Source of the DNA: Amphibalanus amphitrite
Lineage: Eukaryota; Arthropoda; Thecostraca; Balanomorpha; Balanidae
Assembly: GCF_019059575.1 (NCBI RefSeq)
Contig: NW_024882719.1
Location: 147,954-211,953, forward strand
DNA length: 64,000 nucleotides
Reading direction: 5' to 3'
Every line of letters begins with the position of its first letter. Position 1 is the first letter of the stretch. Positions 1-10,900 of this stretch are shown here, in pieces. The notes under the pieces are model-generated. The model worked only from the letters and a program-made list of their open reading frames with translations, did no database searches and was not told the origin of the DNA. The translations under genes were made by a program, and so were the position numbers.

Positions 1-2902
1 AACACCACCGCAACGCAAAGGTAGACCTTAGACAGGCCATTCGTTTTATTTCCTGTCAAAGAAGACTGGTCACCTTAGCTTACATCCCTCTCTTGTCCAT
101 ACCGGATGAAGCTATCCACACCCCGCTGGTGTCCCAGTGCACGTGTGGTTTGTCTCACTCGGTCTCTGTTGCACGCAGTTACACTCGTTGAGATGTAAGT
201 ACTTTTGAGACCAACGCCGCAGACTGACAGTATGACAAACCACACCGGCGTATCTGTGTGTCTGGCGGACTGGGTCAGGGGTGGCCAAGGACCGGTTATT
301 GGACCACCTATCACAGGATCACCGGACCACCAATCAGTGGTTCCCCACAGTCACTGATCAGCAGACAGGTCACACGGCGCGGCGGACCGGCCACGGCGCG
401 CGGCTGACCGGACAGTGACCCCGCCCGGCGAGGCGGCCGCCGCACAGTCGTGCTCCCGCTCGCGCACAAACCCGCTCATTCAGAACGCGCAGCCGCGCAT
501 GAGACACATAGACCACTGCAAAAACCGCTTTCCTACTGCAAGCTCACCTGAAAAGACTTGCAGCCATGACCATTCCGTACGCATTTAATCCATCCAATCG
601 CGCTCATTCAGAGCTAAGGCTCACTCCATCAGGTCTAAGCAGGGCGGCGACCCAGGCTAACGCAGGTTCGCTGGGCCAGGGGTGGGACCAGAGGGTGTGC
701 AGAGATGGTGCTCAAAGCCACAGGGCGTGCATAGATAGTGTGCAGATACGGCCCGCCGGAAACGAACGGGCGGAGACGCACGCACAGGCGGGGGCTGGTG
801 GGGTAAAGAAGTTCGCCGGGTTTTTTATTGTAACGGGACCTCGATAAAACGCTATCAACCCATCATCAGATTGTTATCTAAATTTAAAAATCGTGCACCT
901 ATGCAACGGATTTAGGAACAACGTTAAGTAACGTCAATCCAACTCTATGAATCCGTTCACTGAAACAATAAAAAATATAAAAACTTTGTTAAATTTGGAA
1001 TTAAGTTCATACACTTATTTCTCTTAAATTCCTATTATTGGATTGCAAAATTATTGCAGACTCCATTGGCTCCAACGCGCAACCTTAGTTGTGGAAAGTG
1101 TCTGACCGAGAAAGACGGCTCTAACTAAATTGTTACAAGCATTACACTTCGTAGACCTGATTTCTTCATCTCGTTAACACGAGCCCAGCTTGATGATGAG
1201 GTACCGGCCAGGCGATGGCACCGAGCAGGCAGCACTGTCAGCACACGCTGAACATTCTTAGTCATTCAGCGCACGCAAGCGGCCAGCGCGTTACCAAATC
1301 GGGCCATTGAATGACGACGGTTGGCGGCCGGAGGCGGGGGAGGGGTGGGGGTGGAAGTTCTGATGCAAGCACCCGCACGTTTGCAGTCGATCGGAACATC
1401 TGTCTTCAAGGCCACACCCGGCACCCACTGACCTGACCTGCCACCGCTTTGACGACCATCTGACCTGACTTGACCTGACGTGACCTCTGTTTCCCAGCGA
1501 CGAGCTACCGCAGCTGCGAGAGGGCGTGAGGTATGTGACGCCGCCGCCGCCACCGACGGTGCAGCACGCATGTTGGTCGTGACTAACCACTAACGCCACA
1601 GATGGTTGTGGCTGTGCGGTGTTCCAGAGAGGCTGGTTTGGACGGCGGACCACCCGCCGGGGCGGAGTCGTGTCGGCCGCTAACCCTGTCAACCGACCGA
1701 TACATGTGTGTGTGTGTTGCCTGCTCTCTTCTTGTGCTCTGTTATTTATGTTGTCGACGTTTCTCTGTGTGTAATTTCTGTTCGTGTTCGACACAAATCC
1801 CTGCAGCCCGATAGATTCGTCCGACGAATTCATCCTAGTCTTCTACCACGTCGATACTGCTGCAAATTTGCGTGACTGCTGTGTGCAGTCCACCCTTGTC
1901 TGACCCTTCCGATGGTCCTTGATAGTCCTGTCAGGGTGCCCGTATACGGCAGCGTCCGTCCCGAGAGGACAGCTCGGGCCGAGGTCGGTGTGTGACGACA
2001 CCGTCCTGCTCGCCAGTCAAGGCCGTCTCTGTAGGCTGACGTGCATCTGCACCGGCCGGCCGGTCTTACAGAAAAACTCGCCACTCCACTCTAGATGCGA
2101 CAATTATCTGTGTTTGTTTTAGGAGTGAAGTGCTGAGTGCGTTAGCAGCCGGGGCTGAAAAGATCAGGTGTGATCAGCTGATTCAAGCCGCGGTATTCGA
2201 CAAATATGCAAGCCGTGCAACCGGCTGGTCTCTGACCTTGACCCAAAATCGGCTCTGAGGGGGCTCACGAGCTGACCACGAGCGCAGAAGCTGACCACTT
2301 CCTCGAGGCATCGCCACTGCCGGAATAACTGCGAAGAACGATTTACAGCAAGCTTCCACGTAGAAATTACGAAACTCTGACAGTGGGTTTTACTTTCTGT
2401 CACGTTTAACGTGACGTTAGTGTGGTTGAATAAAATTAAATGGCCTTTGGTATGTAAAGGTATATAGCGAACAAAGTGCAGTTGAAAGATCGAACGGCGT
2501 CTGTGATTTTCAAAAACGCGTTTCGATAAAATTCTCAATTTGTAAAATGAAAATAAACATCTTCGAAATTGTAAAAACGTTTTGTTTCCTTTCCTGATAA
2601 GGAAACGTTATTTGGACAAACGAAACAACTTTCCGGAAATATTGATATCTAATCTGGCCAGTCAGCTGGCTGGCCAGCTGACCGTCGGATGGTTTTGTGG
2701 AGGCTCCGTATTTACTCTGGATTTAATTAAGTTTTTGGAAGTATTGTTCATTATTGTTGGTCTCTTTCCATCTGTAGAAGAATCTTTTCTTCAAAGAAGC
2801 AAGATTTCATCTTCCGGAGCATCGTAAGTGTTTGAATTGCTGTCTTGAAATATGCTTGAATTTTCGGGACTGAATGATTTTTGATGTCAACCGTTCGACG
2901 TC
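1..2902. other. No recognisable gene; GC-rich and repeat-poor stretch
   Basis: No convincing coding exon is visible. Positions 340-520 and 1260-1700 are GC- and CpG-rich and could be a promoter or 5' region of the downstream ZP gene, but no TATA box, splice pair or conserved protein supports this. Around 1430-1490 there is a small cluster of TGACCTGACC motifs like those in the repeats further right. The 5' end of the non-LTR element that becomes recognisable at 2.9 kb may lie inside the right part of this stretch. Confidence 0.5.
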
Positions 2903-3013
2903 GTGATCAAGAATAACGGCTCGATATTTCGATTTGTTCTTACAGAACGTGACGTTGTGAGCCTAGCGCCTGAAAACCGCAGGTTCATAAACTTATCTTC
3001 GGTTGCGGCCCAG

Positions 3014-4042
3014 ATGGCCTTGATAATTAATGAGCTACTATGCTACATGATCTGTAAGATTGACTGTGTTCCAATCGATGTCATTGTCAAGTTAGTGGGT
3101 GAGAATTTCAGTGATGATGAAGTCGAGGCTGCCAAGAGCCTTCTTTGTGACTATGTTGACGAGTCTATTAGAGTTGGGAATCGTCGTGGCCAAAACAAAA
3201 AGAAAATGAATTTGGATGGAATCGCGAAAATGCTGATCGAGTGCGATAGATCCCAGCTACCGAAGTTTGTCGCTCTCGATTTGGCCAGATTGCCTCCCAT
3301 CTCAGTTGACTCCATTGATGTGAGCTCACTTATGCGTAAACAACAGATTATGGATATTGAGCTTAGTACTATGAAGGATATGATGCAGGATATTCTCAAG
3401 GTAACTGCAGATACTTCTGAAAAGGTGGAAAAAGCTATCACCTGCAAGTCTACGCCCGTCACCCAGATTGAGTGTGATGCCAATCAGCCTGAGAGCAAGT
3501 TGTCGTACGCTGGGGTGGTGCAGGCTGTTCGCAGTTGTCAAGATGGTGAGGACTGGACGGTAGCTAACCGGGTGAAGAGGGGCAAGGCTCCTGCTCCCAG
3601 ACCCTCTCCCGCTCCGCCTGGTGTCGCATCTACGAGTACCACTGCGGGAGCCACGGCCGGTGCTAGGGGCAAGGCGTCCCACTCCCAGACGGCTTCCATC
3701 GTAATCGGCTCCAAAAAGTGTACAGGTGGGCCGATCCGGGCGGTTCCCACCATCAAACGTCACTCCATGTTCATGTCACGGCTCCCGCCTGGAACTGGTG
3801 AGGATGCTGTCACTTCGTATGTCCGGGAACAGACTGGCGCTGAGTCGGTGACGGCGACTAAGCTACAGACTCGATTTGACACCTACGAGTCCTACCGTCT
3901 CGACATCGTCAATCCATCAGCTGGGCTGGACTTGCTGGATCCCCAACTTTGGGCTGAGGGACTGATTGTCAGACGTTTCTTCCAGAAACGTGGCTCTGTG
4001 GGTTCCCCCTCTGAGACGGGGACTTCAAATGGCGCTGTGTGA
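3014..4042 (+). CDS. Non-LTR retrotransposon ORF1 (RNA-binding protein)
   Basis: The open frame runs from 2903, but the first ATG is at 3014, giving about 342 residues and a TGA stop at 4040-4042. The N-terminal half is helical and acidic, with a KQQIMDIELSTMKDMMQDI stretch that could form a coiled coil. The middle is low-complexity (Pro, Ala, Ser, Thr). The C-terminal ~100 residues, from HSMFMSRLPPGTGEDAV to GLIVRRFF, look like the RRM-type fold common at the end of CR1/L2-like ORF1 proteins. By analogy it would bind element RNA and carry it into the ribonucleoprotein. No zinc knuckle is seen. It is followed almost at once by ORF2 through a TGATGTGATG run. The role is inferred from position and pattern, not from an alignment. 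Confidence 0.75.
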   Translation: MALIINELLCYMICKIDCVPIDVIVKLVGENFSDDEVEAAKSLLCDYVDESIRVGNRRGQNKKKMNLDGIAKMLIECDRSQLPKFVALDLARLPPISVDSIDVSSLMRKQQIMDIELSTMKDMMQDILKVTADTSEKVEKAITCKSTPVTQIECDANQPESKLSYAGVVQAVRSCQDGEDWTVANRVKRGKAPAPRPSPAPPGVASTSTTAGATAGARGKASHSQTASIVIGSKKCTGGPIRAVPTIKRHSMFMSRLPPGTGEDAVTSYVREQTGAESVTATKLQTRFDTYESYRLDIVNPSAGLDLLDPQLWAEGLIVRRFFQKRGSVGSPSETGTSNGAV

Positions 4043-4056
4043 TGTGATGTGATGTG

Positions 4057-6923
4057 ATGCGTGTGACTTTTTTTATCTCCTTGCGCCCTTTTGCTTTTTT
4101 TTTCTTCTTCTTATGCCTGATGCTACAAATTAGCACTTACAACTGCCAATCTTCTAAGCGTAACACTGGTGGCATTCATAAGTTATGTGAACAGTCTGAT
4201 TTAGTTTTCTTGCAAGAGCATTGGCTTTTTCCGGATGATCTCCCAACTCTGAATAATATTCACAATGATTTTGTTTCGTTCGCTCTTTCATCAATGGATC
4301 CTTCGTTAGAGCTAGTTGCAGGTAGGCCATTCGGCGGTGTTGCTGTGTTGTGGCGTAAGACCTTAGCGCCTTATGTCACTCCCATGTCCTTTGATGATGA
4401 CCGTATCGTAGGCTTAGAGTTAAATCGTGATGGGGTAAAGATGCTTTTCTTGGGGGTGTACTTGCCATACTGTTCACACCAAAATTTTGATAGATTCGTT
4501 TACTGTTTGGCTAAGTTGAAAACGATAATGGATGATTTTGAATCGCCGTATGTATGCATTCTTGGTGATTTCAATGCTGACATGGTGAAGGCCACTGAAT
4601 TTGGCAAAGAGTTAGAATCTTTTTGTAATCAGTCTAACCTTTTCGTGGTCGATGCAATGCATCTTCCAGATGACTCCAAAACTCACCTAAATGATGGACA
4701 TGGTACGGAATCATGGCTCGACCATATCGTCTGCACTGAAGGTTTCTTAGAGCTTGTGAACAATATCATAATTGATCAATCTATTCTTAGCTCTGATCAT
4801 CTCCCTGTTATGATGAAAATCAGGTCTCAGGAGGGGGTGAGTGATCTCAATACTTCTGCGCCCTTTGTGGATCAGAGGTGGGTTGTGGAATGGGATTCAC
4901 TAACTGTGGAGGATTTGTCTGCTTTTGAAGTTGCTGTCAAAGAGAATTTGGATAAAATTCGCGTTCCTGGTGAATTGCTTCACTGCAGTGATTGCTCCTC
5001 TGCTGACCACCATGATGCTATTGCAGCGTATTATGATCAGGTGATTGCCTGTTTGAGGGAGGCTTCAAATAGGACGATAGGCAAAGCGTTAGGTTGTAAT
5101 GCAAGGAAGGTTGTACCTGGCTGGAATGATCTTGTCAAGGAGAAACATACTTTATTTAGGGATGTTTATGCATTATGGGCGCTGATAGGCAAGCCTAGGG
5201 GTGGCTATATTTTTAATCAGATGCGTCTCGCTCGTTCACGATTCAAATTGTCACTTCGCTATTGTTTGAAAAATGAGAAGGAGCTTCGTGCAAAATCTCT
5301 CGCTGATAAACTCTTAAAGAGCCCTCAAAGCATGGCTGACTTTTGGAAAGAGGTCAGGAAATTGAATTGTTCTCCTCCTCTCGCACCTACTGTTAATGGT
5401 GTGTCGGGTGAGGCTAATATCGCAAATATGTGGAAAGACCACTTCTCGGAAATTCTGAACACAGTTCAGAATAACGAGAAGAGAGCCTCTGTCGTGCACA
5501 GACTTTCAAATGTTCAATGCGCATTCCCATCGTTTTCAGTCGCTGAAGTTAGCAAATCTATTGGTGAACTATCATCAGGACGTTCTAGTGGCAAGGATGG
5601 TTTATGTTCCGAACATTTTAAATTTGCCGGCCTTCCTTGTGTGATTCATTTGTCTCTGTGTTTCACAATGTTTGTTCGTCACAACTTCTTACCTGCCTCT
5701 CTCACGAATGTTTTGTTAACCCCGATTGTAAAGGACAAAAATGGAAAGTTGAATGAGAAGGATAATTATAGGCCGATAGCTGTTGCAAGCGTTTGCTCCA
5801 AAGTCCTGGAAAGAGTAATTCTAAACCGTTGCTCTGTGCAACTCGGCACTGGTCATCACCAGTTTGGTTTTAAAGAAAATCATTCGACTGATATGGCTAT
5901 TTATGCTTTGAAAGAGATCACTGACTATTATTTGCGTAACAGTAGCCCGGTGTTCATTTGCTATCTCGACGCGAGGAAGGCGTTTGATCGTGTGAACCAT
6001 TGGACTCTGTTTGAAAAATTACTTGACAGGGGTATTGACCCCCACTTGGTGAAGCTGATCTCTTCTTGGTATAAGTCTCAGGAGTTTCAGGTTCGTTGGG
6101 GCAAGTCCGTGTCTATAGGATTCCATGTGTCTAACGGTGTCAGACAGGGTGGCATTTTGTCACCCTTCCTTTTCAATGTGTACACGGATGATCTGTCTAC
6201 GGCTCTTAATCAGAGTGGTTATGGATGCCACTATCAGGGCAGTATGAATCATTTTTATTATGCAGACGATATGGTTGTGTTATCTCCGTCTCCATTTGGC
6301 CTGCAGAAATTGCTGAATATATGCGAGAGTTATGCTGTGAGTCACGATATTCTGTTTAATTCCAAGAAGTCTGTATGGCAATGTTACCCAAGAAATTTCG
6401 TGACATGACCTTACCCACGATTTTTCTCTGTGGCCAGATTCTTAGCTTTGTTAATGATTATAAGTATCTTGGATATCAGATATCTTCTGACTTCGCCAGA
6501 GCTGATGATTCTGAAATTCGACAACAGTACAGGCTACTATGCTGTAGAGCTAATTCCCTTATTCGTAAGTTTGCTTTGTGCACACACTATGTGAAGAAGT
6601 ATTTGTACAACATTTATTGTTCGAATATTAGTAACATGCACTTATGGCATTCCTATCACATGTCTGATTTGAGGAAATTTAAGGTTTGTTTTAATAATGC
6701 AGCTAGGATGTTTTTTGGCTACGACCGGTATTGCAGTGCGTCCGAAATGTTCGCGCAGCAAAGTGTAGATGGCTATGAAGCGACTCGCCGCAAATCGGTG
6801 TGGAATTTCCTGTCACGAATTAGTATGTCAGATAATCGTATCATATCTACATTGGTCTGTAGTGATCTGGCTTGTACATCATCGATCAGGAAGATGTGGT
6901 CAAAAGTTCTGTATGGATGGTAA
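4057..6923 (+). pseudogene. Non-LTR retrotransposon ORF2 (endonuclease plus reverse transcriptase), one frameshift
   Basis: The frame starts at ATG 4057, 17 bp after the ORF1 stop, and runs to a stop at 6406-6408. Homology then continues in another frame to 6923, so there is a net -1 frameshift near 6371-6376. The N-terminal APE endonuclease has the STYNCQS start, LQEHW, GGVAVLW, LGDFNAD, SWLDHI and SSDHLPV motifs. The reverse transcriptase has NYRPIAVASVCSKVLERVI, QFGFKENHSTDMA, the motif A segment YLDARKAFDRVNH, GVRQGGILSP and the catalytic YYADD. The part after the frameshift is the C-terminal domain, with a short Cys/His-containing stretch. An intact protein would nick the target and prime reverse transcription there. 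The frameshift probably inactivates this copy unless it is a sequencing error. Confidence 0.9.
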
Positions 6924-7012
6924 TTTGTCAATGTATGTATCGATGTTTGAACTTCCTGTGAAGTGAATTTCCCCTTCATTCCCCATTTCTGGACCAGGAG
7001 TCCGTAAATACA

Positions 7013-7220
<208 letters not shown>

Positions 7221-7842
7221 TACCCAGACCTTTAGAAGACTTTCCCAGACCTTAGAAGATTTAATCCACAACTCGCGAAGTACCTACTGTAACCTGGCTT
7301 AGCCGCCCTGTCCGTCACTAATCTACTCATGAAAATAACCCGCACACAGTCCAGCCTTAGATATTTGTCACAGTGCTCGTTTGATCACCACCCATTGTTC
7401 TAACGGTTCTGTATTAATCGCCTCATCTCTGGGCGTTGCTGACGGCAGCACCCGACGTCCAACAGCCGCGATAACTCGTTGTTGCACGTATGTATTCTTC
7501 TGTGACCTGACTCCCGGTTTAGCTATTCGGGCTCCCTATCAAGCAGCACACCCAGCTGATTTCTGCTTCTTCTCAGTGTTACTGTATAAAAAAATGTTGG
7601 TATGGTATCCAGAGTCCGAAAGTTTTCACAGCTAGCTTCATCTTGTCCTTCAGTCATTTCCATGACGTAAGAAGGCAACAAAACAGAACTACGTTAATTT
7701 GTGGACCAATAAGATGCACCCCTAGAAGTTTCACCATATCTATCAAATGATGGCATCGTTGGGGAGTTTATTTCCATCCTTGCACGCTTGCATCGCAATG
7801 CAGCGTCGCAGTAGCATTTCTCTTGGCCTACAACTTCATAAG

Positions 7843-7934
7843 TGACGTCATCTTTTTCTCCACCGCCGATTGACATCACCTTTTCTCCATTACCTGCTGA
7901 CGTCACCCCCTGTATGACCTAATCTCTGACGTCA
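7843..7934. repeat. Four ~28-bp units with a TGACGTCA palindrome before a splice acceptor
   Basis: TGACGTCA occurs at 7843-7850, 7898-7905 and 7927-7934, and the variant TGACATCA at 7871-7878. Spacings are 28, 27 and 29 bp, with CTCC-rich sequence between. The array ends 24 bp before the AG acceptor at 7957-7958. TGACGTCA is the canonical CREB/ATF-type site, and the pyrimidine-rich spacers may also serve as the polypyrimidine tract. Any function is inferred. Confidence 0.8.
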
Positions 7935-7958
7935 CTCTGTTCTCCCTTTGCATTACAG

Positions 7959-10900
7959 CCAGCTGGGAACCACTCCGCTGACGGCCACTGCACCCATGCC
8001 GACTTGCACGATGCGTATCTACTCCAACACCGTGGACAAGACGGTGGCGGAGAATGTGAAGATCGGCGACCCCCTGACGCTGGATATCTCCATTGATGAG
8101 CAGGACATCTACGGCCTGAAGGCAGTCGACTGTATCGTCCGCGATGGCCTCGGGTGGGGAGAGCAGCCGCTCATCAACTCGGAGGGGTGAGTATCGCAGG
8201 GGACTGGGAGCGGAGGAGGGTCATATCAGATCTCTGAGATCTGATCTCTCTGAGATCTGACCCAGCTCACCTCCATGGGATTATTACTTGGTGCGATTTA
8301 GATAGATTAGAGTGAAAGAGTGTAAGTAAGAATAGAAAGAGTGTAAGAATATCTTGAATGTTAGCTAGCTACCATTTGCGGCCTATTTTAGGCTTTCAGC
8401 GAAGCATTGGGAACTTGTGAACTTTGCTAATTAGGAATTAGCTGGTAATCAATTAACATAATTAGTCTTGGAGTGAGCCGTGTTAAATATGCAGAGCCTA
8501 TCCCACAAGCTCGGTACGCTTACACACTTCACAGTGCCCAACACATTTCAAACAGAGTGAACCGTTCAACTGCACAGCCGCGCTCGACGTGCGGGACAGG
8601 GGAGTGGGTGCGAGCTGGGATGGCCGGCCGCTCCTCCCCGCCCAGTTATTTACTGCAGAGGGGTGGCACGGCGGGCGCCCAGGCTCCCCTCTCGACAAGT
8701 TCTGGGAACGGCGTCTGATAGGGGGCGGCTGCGTGCCTCTGTAGCTAAGTAGCTACATCTTAGATAGGGCGGAGCGCCCTACCTGCACGAGAGAAGATCC
8801 CTGGCCGATCTGAGACGGCGGAGCCGGGCGGTACCAGGTCGTGAACCTCCCATCAAACACGCTAGCATTCTTTGGATCTCCCGAATCCGCCTCGGTAGGG
8901 TGGCGCGTGCTGGTCGGACCGGCGATCACTTATTGCAAATAGAGACGACTGGACTGACAAGATGGAATCGTGCGCTGCCAATCACGATCCTATCTGTCAC
9001 AACGTCCTGCAGGGTCTTACACGTGTCTCTGCACTGAGGTGTTTATTTTTCCGAACTGGAACTGGGTCTGATTGTCTGTTATCGCGGTGAGACTGGCTGC
9101 TCGTTCAGGCTGGGTTTTGACCGGTCTCGGTCGCTGGATGGGTCATCAGGCAGACCTGCGGTCGATCGGAAGGTGGCGGTCTCGGCTCCGCGTGCCAATG
9201 GCCAGGCGCGCAGTGACGTGCCGCGTTATCGGACCGGTCTTTAGGCCGGGGGCAGCGGTGGCTCGGTCGCAGCCGCGTGCCTTACACGGTGCGGGGGTGC
9301 GGCACATGGTGCATGACATCACGGACTGGCCGTCTGTCTGCGCTCTGACGAGGAAATGGGTTACGGTGGCATCGGGGCAGCAGACGGCCATAAAATGGCA
9401 TTGTCGCCAGCACAACAAATGACATCCATGGCGAAACAATGCAACAATGCCTTATTCTGGACAGCAGGCTAACGGATAACCTGCTGAATGACACAGCATG
9501 ATAGCCAACTATTATTGTATTACGCATGTAAGACGGAGCTAATATAATACCTACCACCAACATTCTATGTTTAAAATAATGTTATCATTTGATGAATAAT
9601 TCACAACATACAGGGTGACACAAAAAAACGGTCATCACCAAAATTCGAATAACTTCGGAAGTTTTTTTCAGATCATCACCACACTTCGGCCACTTTAGGT
9701 AACACCTATGTAGCAGACATCCTACAAGTTTCAAGTCTTCACCACAAATACTTTTAGTACAGTGTGTGTTTTACGGACGCTCCACAATGTGCTCCAGGTG
9801 AGCGCCCCGGCGCTGCAGGGCGTAGGCACACCTGCATCCGGCGGGCAAAGTTGCCGATAACCCGATAAGAATAACGTTTCAGGGGTAGCACACCCCCTGA
9901 GCACTGTCTCCAGAGGCCATTGCACTCTGTAAAGTGCACAGCCATCGGGTTATCGACAACTTTGCCCGCCGGATGCAAGTGTGCCTACGCCCTGCAGCGC
10001 CGTGGCGCTCACCTGGAGCACATTGTGGAGCGTCAGTAAAACACACACTGTACTAAAAGCATTCGTAGTGAAGACTTGAAACTTGGTGGATGTATGCTAC
10101 ATAGGTGTGACCTTAAGTGGCCGAAGTTTGGTGATGATCTGGATAAAACTTCCGAAGTTATTCGAAATTTGGTGATGACCGTTTTTTTGTGTCACCCTGT
10201 AGTTTAGATAATATACGTGTTTCAACTATTACAAAATAGCGTTCGTTGGTTAAAATTTCGTTTCTGTCGTCCAAGCCTGACATTCAGGACTGGCGGTAGT
10301 CACCAGTACAGGTATTCCTCGCACTTACCGCAGCATTTCGTGACCACTGAGCGCGTGTCACATGACGCGGCACGGACGGAGCTCGCTCCTAAGTCACGGA
10401 GGAAGGTCGTCGCCTGGAACTGCCCGCTAGGCGGTCCCCTCTGGACTCCCCCACCGACTCCGGTCGGCGCTGATTATGGATAAGTGAAGGCGACTGCGCC
10501 TCGCTGGTGTCCGCTCCGGAAATAGCAGTCAGCTGCCCGCCTCCGGCGTGGTGGCGGTGGGCAGCAGGGAGGTCCATTAGCGGCCGAATGAAGATTCACC
10601 TGCCTCCAGCTCAGCCAGGGTGCTCCTCTAACGGAGCAAATGAACCTGAATTGTAACAAAGCAAAGCTTCTGAATGCCAAGGTTTCGAGCAGAAAGTGGC
10701 GTTCCTTTTCACTAAGCTTATTTCTTGGGCTCTTTAAGCTTGAACTCGTGCAAGTGAACCCTGCCAGCCGGATCTACACAGAACCGAGCCGAGCATTAGT
10801 CGGTCTTTCCCGCTCCATGTATGTCTCTGTCGGTGCAAATGTGCAGGGCCGGAGCCTGACGGCCGAGCCGTGCTGGACCGGTAACATGGCGGCTGCTGGC

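Noticed and set aside
1291-1833. 180-codon minus-strand frame near the left edge
   Set aside because: Low-complexity Pro/Gly/Ser content from CpG-rich DNA and no family resemblance.
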